64,000 bases of DNA from Clostridium algifaecis (GCF_017874415.1 NZ_JAGGLM010000005.1:90911-154910), one strand, 5' to 3'; positions 53,914-61,329 are shown, counted from the stretch's first letter. The notes: generated by a model not told the origin, from the sequence alone. Program-made: numbers and translations.

Positions 53914-54240
53914 TTGGATAAAGAAGTTAAAGACATACTTGTAAAATTACTGGAAGGACAGGACAGACTTGCAAGTGAAGTCAAAAAAAATTCAGTTAAG
54001 CTTGAAAGCATTGAAAAGAAAATTGATATAATAGCAGAAGTACAAAAGAGCCATATGGAACAAAATGAAAAGGCTCATAATGAAATTATTAAACCTTTAA
54101 GTGAAAAGGTAAGCGTGATAGAATTAGCAGTTAAGGATACATCAAAAGACATGAAGGAACTGAAAGAAAAGTTTGATAAGGTTGAAAAAGTAACAATCCA
54201 AAATACGTATGATGTAGCATACTTAAAAACAGTTAAATAA
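53914..54240 (+). CDS. Coiled-coil phage protein (108 aa)
   Basis: TTG 53914 follows AGAGGTG. The protein is one long coiled coil (DRLASEVKKNSVKLESIEKKIDIIAEVQKSHMEQ...), resembling the XkdX/hemolysin XhlA type of small helical phage proteins but lacking a membrane helix. Its final codons (NTYDVAYLK) recur as an isolated scrap at 63,879-63,920. Confidence 0.55.
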   Translation: MDKEVKDILVKLLEGQDRLASEVKKNSVKLESIEKKIDIIAEVQKSHMEQNEKAHNEIIKPLSEKVSVIELAVKDTSKDMKELKEKFDKVEKVTIQNTYDVAYLKTVK

Positions 54241-54248
54241 ACATAAAT

Positions 54249-54278
54249 GAGCACCTATTTCGATAGGTGCTTTTCTTA
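54249..54278 (+). terminator. Terminator after the coiled-coil gene
   Basis: GCACCTA (54251-54257) pairs with TAGGTGC (54264-54270), followed by TTTTCTT. It is one of several hairpins in this region built on GCACC/GGTGC. Confidence 0.75.
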
Positions 54279-54299
54279 TGCTTGAAAAGAGGTTATAAT

Positions 54300-54776
54300 T
54301 TGGCAATAAACGCAGGAACTGTAGTTGATTTTATGGAACTTGATACTTCAAAATTTACAAGTGGACTAAGTAGTGCAGGTCAGCAAATGAAACAATTTAT
54401 GAATTCAAATAATAGTGCTGAAACTAGAATACAGAGTCTTGGGGGAGCTATGAAAAGCGTAGGAAGTACAGCAACTAAGGCTTTGACGCTTCCTTTAGTT
54501 GGAGTTGGTACTGCTGCTGTAAAAACAGGAATGGATTTTGATGCTCAAATGAGTAAAGTGCAAGCTATAAGTGGTGCTACAGGTTCAGACTTTCAAAATC
54601 TTAGTGCAAGTGAAGCAGCAGGAGGTATGGAAAATTTAGCTAGTGCAGGATTTAGTGTAAATGAAATAATGAAAGCTATGCCTGGAATGTTAAACTTAGC
54701 AGCTGCAGGAGATGTTGCAGTGGTCAATCTTGTGTGCAAATGTAAATTAAGCAGTAAAACGATGAAAATCACATGA
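54300..54776 (+). pseudogene. Phage tail tape measure protein, N-terminal fragment
   Basis: The TTG at 54300 (after AGAGG) begins a typical tape measure start: GAMKSVGSTATKALTLPLVGVGTAAVKTGMDFDAQMSKVQAISGAT. There is an internal deletion near FQNLSASEAAGGMENLASAGF, where about ten residues expected for the family are missing. After AAAGDV the frame runs into unrelated sequence and stops. Tape measures are usually over 700 residues, so this one is dead. Confidence 0.85.
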
Positions 54777-54906
54777 AAGATGATATAAATATTAACTGTA
54801 AATATTTGCACCTGTTTTTCCTTGTTTATAATAAACATCGACAAGCTATAAATAGATGGCTATAATACTAAACAGTTAATAATTTATTGAAAGGAATGTG
54901 AATTAA

Positions 54907-55131
54907 ATGAAAATTGCAAGCATAATTTTTACTTTATTAGGTGCATTAGGAGTTATTTGTAACGGTTATATGTATGGAGGTATAAAATTGATTACTATGG
55001 TAGGTTCGCTTGGATTTTTGTTGTGCGGAGTAGGTTTTATTCTTTCTTATGTTAATTTTAATGGATTGAGCAAATTGCAGGATAGAACACCTTATAATAA
55101 TGTTGGTGAGAAATATAAAAAAGTAATCTAA
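54907..55131 (+). CDS. Small membrane protein (74 aa)
   Basis: Two membrane helices (IASIIFTLLGALGVICNGYMY and LITMVGSLGFLLCGVGFILSYV) and a polar tail. Not recognised; the layout fits a holin-like or small transporter-like protein. AAAGGAATGTG precedes the ATG, and its own terminator follows. Confidence 0.5.
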   Translation: MKIASIIFTLLGALGVICNGYMYGGIKLITMVGSLGFLLCGVGFILSYVNFNGLSKLQDRTPYNNVGEKYKKVI

Positions 55132-55181
55132 ATATAAATAAGCATCTAAACTTAATATTAAAGTATGGCTTCATTGTGTAA

Positions 55182-55212
55182 CCCTGGTTAATTCCAGGGC
55201 TTATTTTTTATA
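55182..55212 (+). terminator. Terminator after the 74-aa membrane protein
   Basis: CCCTGG (55182-55187) pairs with CCAGGG (55194-55199), then CTTATTTTTTAT. Confidence 0.8.
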
Positions 55213-55380
55213 TATTGTCAATACTTGTCCTTTTTACCAAAAAGTTTTACAATAAAACAAAAGAAACCACGCTGACTACCAATCAATAATGGTTTCATAA
55301 AGATAAGGCGTATTTCATTGAATATTTACCTCTATTATATCATATATTCATTGAAGTACTAGTTAAATGGAGTTTTTTTA

Positions 55381-56274
55381 ATGAAAAATTTTAAGCAGCT
55401 GTTAGTTGATACTATAATGTTTGATAAGCCAAAATATTTAAGGCAGTATTTAATAAATTCAATTGTCAATAATAATATAGGTACATATCATAAAAATTCT
55501 GGTAGTATAGTTAGCTTATGTGGAAAGACAATGGAAGAAAAAATAGCTGAGTGTTTTTATAAAAAATCAAAAACCATACAGCTTTTTGATTTAATGGAAA
55601 TTAAAAAAGGATATAGATATTCTATTTTGTATAAATATACTAAGAATGTATCGTTTGATTTAGATAAAATAGCAACTAATGTTATGGGAGAATACTATAG
55701 TAAATATGTTGATGATGAAGATGTTGATGTAGATAAACAAATACTATATTTGCAAGATGAGGGGCATTTATATATTAAATTTCACAAAATAATATCTGTA
55801 TTAGATAGAAAAAATCTTGTAAAAAAGTATTGTAGATATCCAATATTATTAATATTCCATAAGAAAGTTAATTTATTAGAAGTTAGATTTGACAAATTGG
55901 GATTGGATAATAATTATGATTTTTATAAAATTACAATGGAACCACGTATTTTTGAAATAAAGTCAGCATTTAACATTCAATGTGAACCGTTTGATACTGA
56001 AAAAACGATCAAATATATAGTGGATAACGAAAAAGAAAGTGTAAGACAACTTATATGGTCTTTTGAAACTGCGAAATCAAAGGGATTAACTTTGAAGAGT
56101 GGTATAGATGGAATAATGCCATTTATAGGAGATTTAGAAATAATGATAAAAGATTTTAAAAATAGATATAGTGATGATGATGGAAAAGTTATAGAGTGCT
56201 TGGATGAACTTTCAGCGTACTTAGATAAAACAAAAAAATTTGCTAATGAGAAATTTAGAATTCTAAAGATTTAA
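55381..56274 (+). CDS. Unknown protein, first gene of a three-gene nuclease unit (297 aa)
   Basis: Not recognised. It is soluble, with an alpha/beta N-terminal half (SIVSLCGKTMEEKIAECFYKK; KGYRYSILYKY) and a middle with regular strands (ILYLQDEGHLYIKFHKIISVL; YPILLIFHKKVNLLEVRFDKL). The C terminus is helical. The ATG follows ATGGAG. It is separated by about 85 nt from a winged-helix-like gene and then a PD-(D/E)XK nuclease, all co-directional. This looks like a small restriction or defence unit, but no known system can be named. Confidence 0.5.
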   Translation: MKNFKQLLVDTIMFDKPKYLRQYLINSIVNNNIGTYHKNSGSIVSLCGKTMEEKIAECFYKKSKTIQLFDLMEIKKGYRYSILYKYTKNVSFDLDKIATNVMGEYYSKYVDDEDVDVDKQILYLQDEGHLYIKFHKIISVLDRKNLVKKYCRYPILLIFHKKVNLLEVRFDKLGLDNNYDFYKITMEPRIFEIKSAFNIQCEPFDTEKTIKYIVDNEKESVRQLIWSFETAKSKGLTLKSGIDGIMPFIGDLEIMIKDFKNRYSDDDGKVIECLDELSAYLDKTKKFANEKFRILKI

Positions 56275-56358
56275 AAATATCATTTAATTATTCAGAAAAA
56301 GGATTTGACTTAATCAATATATATGAAAGTGAAATTAATGATATGGAGAGGATTGATT

Positions 56359-56724
56359 ATGTTATTAAATTTATCGGAAAAACTGCAAAAATTATTAAAG
56401 AATTGTAAAGTATTCTTAAATGGTGATCAAATTGAATCTTTAGCTGAAATTTTGGAGTTCTACAATAATGGGATATTACCAGCAAAGATATTAAAGCATA
56501 AACTTGAAATAACATATAAAGATGTTCATACACTTATGACTTGCTTGGCAATTAAAGGTATTTTACGAGTAAAGTATAGAATCTATTGTGAAAATGATTC
56601 AATTACTGGAGCGTCTAAGATTTATGATGATATTGAGGATATACCGGTAAGTGTATGTGATAGATGTGATAAAAGATGTACTTTGATAAAGAATGTTATT
56701 GTTGAATTTGAGGTGCATATATGA
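56359..56724 (+). CDS. Winged-helix-like protein with Cys cluster (121 aa)
   Basis: Residues 20-75 look like a winged helix (IESLAEILEFYNNGILPAKILKHKLEITYKDVHTLMTCLAIKGIL). A C-terminal Cys cluster, VCDRCDKRC, could hold zinc. GGAGAGG precedes ATG 56359; a longer reading from 56323 lacks a ribosome binding site. Its stop is one base from the nuclease start, so the two are translationally coupled. Confidence 0.5.
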   Translation: MLLNLSEKLQKLLKNCKVFLNGDQIESLAEILEFYNNGILPAKILKHKLEITYKDVHTLMTCLAIKGILRVKYRIYCENDSITGASKIYDDIEDIPVSVCDRCDKRCTLIKNVIVEFEVHI

Positions 56725-56725
56725 T

Positions 56726-57463
56726 ATGAAAATGGAAATTTCAAAAGAAATTTTACAGTTTGCAGATTTTGTGGATGAAGTTGCAGAGCAGGACTCTGAC
56801 TATGGATTAAGAGAGTTTTTTAAAATTAAGGGAGATGTATTAAATGAGTGCAGTAAACTTATAAATAGAACTGAAGAAATTAACCAAATAATACCAAAAG
56901 CATCAAAAAGCCAGAAAGGTAAACTATCTTATGAAAAAGGCCCTCTTTTAGAAAAATTAGCAAAAGTAATTTTTAGTATAAGAAATATTTATTTGATAAA
57001 TGAAAGAGTCGAATGTGACAGTAATGAAATAGATTTATTATTGAGGCCTTCGACTAACAATTCTATTTATAGTAGACTTCTTCTAGATTATTTAAGAAGT
57101 GATATTTTAATAGAATGCAAGAACCATTCTGAAAAAATAGATGTAACTTTATTAGGAAAATTTTATTCATTGCTTAGATATAAAAGAGTTAAATTTGGAA
57201 TAATGTTTTCATATTATCCATTAACGGGTGAAAATGAGTGGGATGCTGCTGTAGGTTTAAGTAAAAAACTTTATTTAAGAGATGAAACAATAATAGTAAA
57301 TGTAACAATAGATGATATTAAAGAGATATTAAACCCAGAAGGCAATGATAAAAATATAATTTCAATAATAAAAAGAAAAGTTGGAAATATAAAATATCAT
57401 ACTAATATAAATGATAGCATATTACCGCATCCAGCAGAAAAAAAGATGAAAAAGCCATCATAG
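56726..57463 (+). CDS. PD-(D/E)XK restriction-endonuclease-like protein (245 aa)
   Basis: A catalytic triad of the PD-(D/E)XK fold is visible: Glu in the helix GPLLEKLAKVIF, Asp in CDSNEIDLLLRP, and DILIECKN (E-x-K), followed by LGKFYSLLRYKRVKFGIMFS. This matches nucleases of the Mrr/DUF-type rather than resolvases. An N-terminal helical segment (residues 1-75) could be a partner interface. It is coupled to the winged-helix gene, and a terminator follows. A DNA adenine methylase lies 190 nt downstream, under its own promoter. Confidence 0.65.
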   Translation: MKMEISKEILQFADFVDEVAEQDSDYGLREFFKIKGDVLNECSKLINRTEEINQIIPKASKSQKGKLSYEKGPLLEKLAKVIFSIRNIYLINERVECDSNEIDLLLRPSTNNSIYSRLLLDYLRSDILIECKNHSEKIDVTLLGKFYSLLRYKRVKFGIMFSYYPLTGENEWDAAVGLSKKLYLRDETIIVNVTIDDIKEILNPEGNDKNIISIIKRKVGNIKYHTNINDSILPHPAEKKMKKPS

Positions 57464-57519
57464 AAATTTATTATTTAAATATATAGTTGAATCTGAAATA
57501 TAAAATAATTGATAATATA

Positions 57520-57554
57520 ATAACTTTAGCTAATTTCAAGCTGGAGTTATTTTT
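57520..57554 (+). terminator. Terminator of the three-gene nuclease unit
   Basis: ATAACTTTAGC (57520-57530) pairs with GCTGGAGTTAT (57540-57550) using two G-U pairs, then TTTTT. Confidence 0.75.
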
Positions 57555-57594
57555 GCCTTTGTGAAGTTTATTTATTTTATATCCATATTCTACC

Positions 57595-57623
57595 TTGAAA
57601 CAGAACATATGTTCGCATATAAT
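57595..57623 (+). promoter_or_regulatory. Promoter with embedded LexA (SOS) box for the DNA methylase
   Basis: TTGAAA (57595-57600), 17-nt spacer, TATAAT (57618-57623). The spacer contains GAACATATGTTC (57603-57614), a perfect palindrome that matches the Gram-positive LexA box GAAC-N4-GTTC. LexA binding there would block RNA polymerase. The methylase start is 33 nt further on. Confidence 0.82.
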
Positions 57624-57655
57624 AGTATTATCTAGAACATAGGAGGTATTGTTAT

Positions 57656-58417
57656 ATGAATAGTTTTATAGGATGGATAGGTGGAAAGAAATTATTAAGA
57701 AAAGAGATTGTAAAAAGATTTCCTGAGAAATTTAATAGATACATAGAGGTATTTGGAGGCGCAGCCTGGGTTTTATTCTCAAAAGACAAGCTGGCCAACA
57801 TGGAAGTATACAATGATATAAATGGAGATTTAGTGAATTTATTTAGGTGTGTTAAATTTCATTGTGGAGAACTGCAAAGGGAACTTTCATTTATGCTTAA
57901 TTCAAGAGAGTTATTTTATGATTTTGCTAGTCAGTATAATACTAGAGGAATGACAGATATACAAAGGGCAGCAAGATTTTTTATGTTGATTAAGACAAGT
58001 TATGGAAGTGACCATAAATCTTATGGCTGTGTAAAGAAAAACATAAATATAATGGTTAAATATCTTGCAGACATTCAAAAAAGGCTTTCGGGAGTAGTTA
58101 TTGAAAATAAAGACTTTCAGGATTTGCTTAAAGTATATGATAAAGAAGATGCACTTATATATCTGGACCCGCCTTATTATGGTACTGAAAGATACTATCA
58201 GGTTAAATTTTCAGAAAAGGATCATGTGAGATTATGTAATGTACTTAAGAATATAAAAGGAAAATTTATTCTTTCATATAATGATTGTGAATTCATAAGA
58301 GATTTATATAAAGATTTTAATATAGATGAAGTTCAGAGAAATCATAATCTTGTGGGAAAATACAAAAATAAACAACATACCTATAGTGAATTAATTATTA
58401 GAAGTATTAAAAATTAA
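57656..58417 (+). CDS. DNA adenine methylase, D12 class
   Basis: 253 residues. The SAM-binding N terminus FIGWIGGKKLLRKEIVKRF, EVFGGAAWVLFSK, and catalytic DPPYYGTERYY near residue 170 define a Dam/D12-type N6-adenine methyltransferase. The recognition sequence is not readable. AGGAGG precedes the ATG. Common in phages, it may protect DNA or pair with the upstream nuclease, though the terminator and separate promoter argue for independent control. Confidence 0.92.
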   Translation: MNSFIGWIGGKKLLRKEIVKRFPEKFNRYIEVFGGAAWVLFSKDKLANMEVYNDINGDLVNLFRCVKFHCGELQRELSFMLNSRELFYDFASQYNTRGMTDIQRAARFFMLIKTSYGSDHKSYGCVKKNINIMVKYLADIQKRLSGVVIENKDFQDLLKVYDKEDALIYLDPPYYGTERYYQVKFSEKDHVRLCNVLKNIKGKFILSYNDCEFIRDLYKDFNIDEVQRNHNLVGKYKNKQHTYSELIIRSIKN

Positions 58418-58425
58418 ATTTTATA

Positions 58426-58473
58426 AAATAGGATATATTTATCCTATTTGTGCTATAATATAAATATATTATA
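58426..58473 (+). promoter_or_regulatory. Hairpin plus palindromic operator/-10 of phd-doc
   Basis: AAATAGGAT/ATCCTATTT (58426-58434 and 58441-58449) can end the methylase transcript. The adjacent TGCTATAAT is an extended -10 box. TATAATATA-AA-TATATTATA (58454-58473) is a perfect 9-bp palindrome over that box, a good site for Phd autorepression. Confidence 0.65.
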
Positions 58474-58490
58474 GTTGAGGAGGGATTTGA

Positions 58491-58736
58491 ATGCTTGTTA
58501 ATACAAATAAAATGATTTCAATATCAGAAGCGAATAAGAATTTTTCCAAGGTAGCAAAAATAGTTGATGAAGATAAGTCAGTTGTTATAATGAAAAATAA
58601 TAAACCTAGATATGTTATTTTGGATTTTGATAAATTTAGTAAAGAGGCATCATCTGATAATCAAACCCTTGATAAAATTGCCGATAAGATTTTAGATGAA
58701 AATATAGAGGTATTTAAGGAACTAGCCAATAGATGA
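58491..58736 (+). CDS. phd: Phd/YefM-family antitoxin
   Basis: 81 residues. The N-terminal DNA-binding fold (KMISISEANKNFSKVAKIVDEDKSVVIMKNNKPRYVILDFDKF) is typical; the C-terminal helix binds toxin. GGAGGGA precedes the ATG. It overlaps doc by 4 nt (ATGA). Confidence 0.9.
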   Translation: MLVNTNKMISISEANKNFSKVAKIVDEDKSVVIMKNNKPRYVILDFDKFSKEASSDNQTLDKIADKILDENIEVFKELANR

Positions 58737-59119
58737 AGTATATTAATATAGATTTCATTTTAAAACTTCATGATAGATTGATAAGAGCTACTGGAGGGAC
58801 AAGTGGCGTAAGAGGTTTAGAAATCTTGAAATCATCAGTTGAAAATTGTAAGGCTACGTTTTATGGACAAGATTTATACCCAACTATTGAATCAAAGTGT
58901 GCAAATATATGTTTTAATATAATAAAAAATCATGCATTTGTAGATGGAAACAAGAGAACTGGAATTTATGTAATGCTAGTACTTCTTGAATATAACAAAA
59001 TAAAAATAAAGTTTAGCCAGAATGAACTTGTGAATTTTGCAATAGATATTGCATCTGGTAAAATAGATCAAGAGAGTGTAGCTAACTGGATAAAAATTCA
59101 TGAAAAAGGTACTTTTTAA
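58733..59119 (+). CDS. doc: Doc (Fic-fold) toxin
   Basis: 128 residues. The Fic/Doc motif HAFVDGNKRTG is intact near residue 66. Doc phosphorylates elongation factor Tu and stops translation; Phd blocks it. RGLEILKSSVENCKATFYGQDLYPTIESKCA is typical of the N-terminal part. The pair looks functional and could stabilise the relic element. Confidence 0.92.
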   Translation: MKYINIDFILKLHDRLIRATGGTSGVRGLEILKSSVENCKATFYGQDLYPTIESKCANICFNIIKNHAFVDGNKRTGIYVMLVLLEYNKIKIKFSQNELVNFAIDIASGKIDQESVANWIKIHEKGTF

Positions 59120-59140
59120 TAATAAGTGCCTTTTATTTTT
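59106..59140 (+). terminator. Terminator of phd-doc
   Basis: AAGGTACTT (59106-59114) pairs with AAGTGCCTT (59124-59132), followed by TTATTTTTG. It overlaps the end of doc. Confidence 0.75.
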
Positions 59141-59143
59141 GTG

Positions 59144-59173
59144 TTTAACACATTAGTTTTTAACACATTAGTT
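59144..59173. repeat. 15-bp perfect tandem repeat
   Basis: TTTAACACATTAGTT occurs twice in direct succession, 24 nt after doc. Function unknown. Confidence 0.8.
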
Positions 59174-59253
59174 ATAGATGGATATATTTATTTGTGATAA
59201 TAAATAAAATATTAACTGTTTTCCGCAGTTTAATACATTACCCACACTAAAAG

Positions 59254-59279
59254 ACACTTGGTTATCTAGGTGTTTTTTA
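59254..59279 (+). terminator. Terminator-like hairpin
   Basis: ACACTT (59254-59259) pairs with AGGTGT (59268-59273), followed by TTTTTT. Confidence 0.5.
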
Positions 59280-59361
59280 ATATTGAATTAACAATATGGT
59301 AATATGATGTACATTAATTTGATATATTATAAAGTTATTAACTTAGATAGGTGGTGATGAT

Positions 59362-59424
59362 ATGATTATAACAGTAGAATTAACTCAACAAGAATTAGAA
59401 GAATGTTTGAATACTATAGAATAG
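59362..59424 (+). CDS. Possible leader peptide (20 aa)
   Basis: MIITVELTQQELEECLNTIE, preceded by AGGTGGTGAT. Translation is plausible from the ribosome binding site; the function is unknown. It may be the start of a gene that has been lost, or a leader for the structured region behind it. Confidence 0.35.
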   Translation: MIITVELTQQELEECLNTIE

Positions 59425-59735
59425 TAAATCACTATTCTGTAATGTAACCAAAGACGGTTGTAAGTCCGTTTGAGAAATACAGAACACAGATAATAAATTA
59501 AGAAACATTAATTTGTAGTTAATATACTCTTAATGGAAGTTGGATAAGGATACTATAGATAATAGAAATTATTTACATAATATTAATGAATATGGCACTA
59601 AGACGTAACAAAAACTATATATAATAATAAGTGTCCTAAGGAAATACCTTAGAGAAAATAAAAAAATAATAGTTCTTTATTATATAAGCAAAAATAAGCA
59701 CTGATGAAAACCGGTGCTTATTTTTATCAAATTGA
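59425..59735 (+). ncRNA. Non-coding structured stretch, module 1
   Basis: I see no gene here. The stretch contains hairpins ACGG-CCGT (near 59453), CCTAAGGAAATACCTTAG (near 59635) and the final terminator AATAAGCACTGATGAAAACCGGTGCTTATT near 59693. Its last 100 nt resemble 60,010-60,125. It may be a small RNA or a leader. Confidence 0.4.
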
Positions 59736-59826
59736 TATGTATAAACAATAACAATAATGACACATTGATGTAACAATAGGCCTGTATAATGCAATTAGTT
59801 AGTATTTACAGAAAGGGGCTTATTAT

Positions 59827-59916
59827 ATGAATCTTATAATTTTAGGAATAGATATAATTTTCATAATAGTAATAATAATGTTACCTAAAGTTAATGATGA
59901 AAAAAATAAGAAATAA
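59827..59916 (+). CDS. Small hydrophobic peptide, type I toxin-like (29 aa)
   Basis: MNLIILGIDIIFIIVIIMLP then KVNDEKNKK: one membrane helix and a Lys-rich tail. AAAGGGG precedes the ATG, TATAAT lies about 40 nt upstream, and a terminator overlaps the stop. This is the architecture of small membrane toxins of type I systems. I cannot identify an antisense RNA with certainty. Confidence 0.5.
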   Translation: MNLIILGIDIIFIIVIIMLPKVNDEKNKK

Positions 59917-59950
59917 GCACCAGTGTACTTTAGTGCTTATTTCTTATTTT
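59912..59950 (+). terminator. Terminator of the 29-aa peptide
   Basis: AATAAGCAC (59912-59920) pairs with GTGCTTATT (59933-59941), followed by TCTTATTTTG. Confidence 0.75.
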
Positions 59951-60009
59951 GCTTATATGTTGTTGAAAAAGTAAACAATTAGTTCACTTATATGACATTA
60001 AACTGTAAC

Positions 60010-60125
60010 CTAGGATATATAGAATTATAAGTACCCTAAGGAATAGCCTTAGAGGAAATAAAAAATAATAGTTCCCCTATTAGAATATAAAAAATAAGTA
60101 TCCGTCATTTGGGATGCTTGTTTTT
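60010..60125 (+). ncRNA. Non-coding structured stretch, module 2
   Basis: TACCCTAAGGAATAGCCTTAG, AATAATAGTTCCCCTATTAG and a terminator AATAAGTATCCGTCATTTGG...TGCTT-TTTTT repeat the order of elements in module 1 (59,600-59,730). It lies directly upstream of the first Spo0E-like gene. Same-order duplication suggests a functional RNA or promoter unit, but this is unproven. Confidence 0.4.
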
Positions 60126-60245
60126 TATACCCATTTATATAATTTAATTGAAATAGCTATGAAATATGGGCTTATTCCCAATATATTAATATTTATTATA
60201 TACCCTGACCTTTTCTATACTGATTTTGGGAAGGGAGGGATAATA

Positions 60246-60416
60246 ATGTCTGATATGGATGAAATTTTGACACAAATAGAAGACTTGCGAAAAAAGCTCA
60301 ATACATTAATAAAAGAAAATAATACGTTATTAGATCCAAAGGTAATTGCAGCAAGTCAAATATTGGACTCAGTGCTAAATGAGTACAATGAAATAGCTAA
60401 AAAATCGGACAAGTAA
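60246..60416 (+). CDS. Spo0E-like sporulation regulatory phosphatase, copy 1
   Basis: 56 residues, two helices: ILTQIEDLRKKLNTLI and the diagnostic ASQILDSVLNEYNE, which matches the S-Q-x-L-D motif of the Spo0E family. Such proteins remove phosphate from Spo0A-P and hold back sporulation. GGGAGGG precedes ATG 60246; a longer frame from 60114 lacks a ribosome binding site. A copy differing by about six residues lies at 63554. Confidence 0.85.
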   Translation: MSDMDEILTQIEDLRKKLNTLIKENNTLLDPKVIAASQILDSVLNEYNEIAKKSDK

Positions 60417-60421
60417 AAGAT

Positions 60422-60448
60422 GGAGAGGCATTTGCTTCTCCTTTTATT
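60422..60448 (+). terminator. Terminator of Spo0E-like copy 1
   Basis: GGAGAGGCA (60422-60430) pairs with TGCTTCTCC (60433-60441), followed by TTTTATTTT. Confidence 0.8.
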
Positions 60449-60556
60449 TTAGCTGAAAATATGGTGAAATATAGTATATATGGTATTATTAAATGATAAT
60501 AGGAATTATAGTAAGCATAATTATAAAAAGATTTGTTTTATTGACAAGGAGATAAA

Positions 60557-60883
60557 ATGAAATTTTCAAGAAAAGCTATTATAATATTCTTTTCTATTTT
60601 AATGATTGCCGGTGGATTTATTATAAGCCATATATCACCTTCAGCATCTATTAGAACACATATCTTTGTAACCGGGCATCCTGTTGGGGCGTTTAGTGTA
60701 ACTATCAATATCAATAAAACAGAATACAATTTTGATAAGGATGTTCTTAACAGGGAGAATGCTATGATTTATAATATCATGGGAAATGATTTATATGACA
60801 GGCGAACAGGAAATATAATAGTAAATTATAAAGTTAAAAGGATAGGATTTTTATATTTTACAGAAGGTTATGGAGATGGATAA
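60557..60883 (+). CDS. Unknown protein with N-terminal membrane helix (108 aa)
   Basis: The N terminus KFSRKAIIIFFSILMIAGGFIISHI is a signal anchor; the rest (VGAFSVTININKTEYNFDKDVL...) looks beta-rich and extracellular. Not recognised. AAGGAG precedes the ATG. It sits 27 nt upstream of an SdpI-like gene, so the pair may be a peptide-immunity module; this is inference. Confidence 0.5.
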   Translation: MKFSRKAIIIFFSILMIAGGFIISHISPSASIRTHIFVTGHPVGAFSVTININKTEYNFDKDVLNRENAMIYNIMGNDLYDRRTGNIIVNYKVKRIGFLYFTEGYGDG

Positions 60884-60910
60884 ATATTTTGAGTTAGGTG
60901 GGAAAAATAT

Positions 60911-61261
60911 ATAATTTCTTTAGATACAGGTATAGTTTTTATTATATGTGGATTTATTTTATTCAAATATCCTCCTGAAAATGTAAATGGTGTATATGGA
61001 TATAAAACACCTTTTTCAATGAAAAATAAGGATGTTTGGAATGTAGCTCAAAAATATGGTGGAATCAGTATGATGATATTGGGGCTTATTAATGCTATTA
61101 TAGGAATTTGGTCAATTTTTAAGCCTTTAATTATAAACAATAGAAAAATTCAAGAATTATTTTTACTGATAAGTGTCATAGTAATGATAATTGTTGATGA
61201 AATACATTTAAGAAAAGTATTTAACAAAGATGGTAGTAGAAAGGGTAATATTATCAATTAA
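60911..61261 (+). CDS. SdpI-family immunity/membrane protein with non-standard start
   Basis: 117 codons from an ATA at 60911 that lies exactly 8 nt after AGGTGGG. Upstream in this frame there is a stop and no ATG, GTG or TTG. The body carries the SdpI hallmark YPPENVNGVYGYKTPFSMKNKDVWNVAQKYGG and three membrane helices. An ATG at 61019 would cut off the first helix and the motif. Either ATA is used or an ATG has mutated and the gene is silent. Confidence 0.65.
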   Translation: MISLDTGIVFIICGFILFKYPPENVNGVYGYKTPFSMKNKDVWNVAQKYGGISMMILGLINAIIGIWSIFKPLIINNRKIQELFLLISVIVMIIVDEIHLRKVFNKDGSRKGNIIN

Positions 61262-61270
61262 AAATTGACA

Positions 61271-61302
61271 AGAGTCTTGGAAAAATTCAGGACTCTTTTT
61301 TA
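61271..61302 (+). terminator. Terminator after the SdpI-like gene
   Basis: AGAGTC (61271-61276) pairs with GACTCT (61291-61296), then TTTTTT. Confidence 0.75.
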
Positions 61303-61329
61303 ATACAAAAAAATAACAGGAGGTGCTAT

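Noticed and set aside
59144..59173. CRISPR-like direct repeats
   Set aside because: Only two abutting 15-bp units with no spacers and no cas genes; this is a simple tandem duplication.
59425..59735. Group I intron or IStron remnant
   Set aside because: The hairpin-rich stretch suggested it, but no intron core (P7/P3) and no tnpB-like gene is visible.
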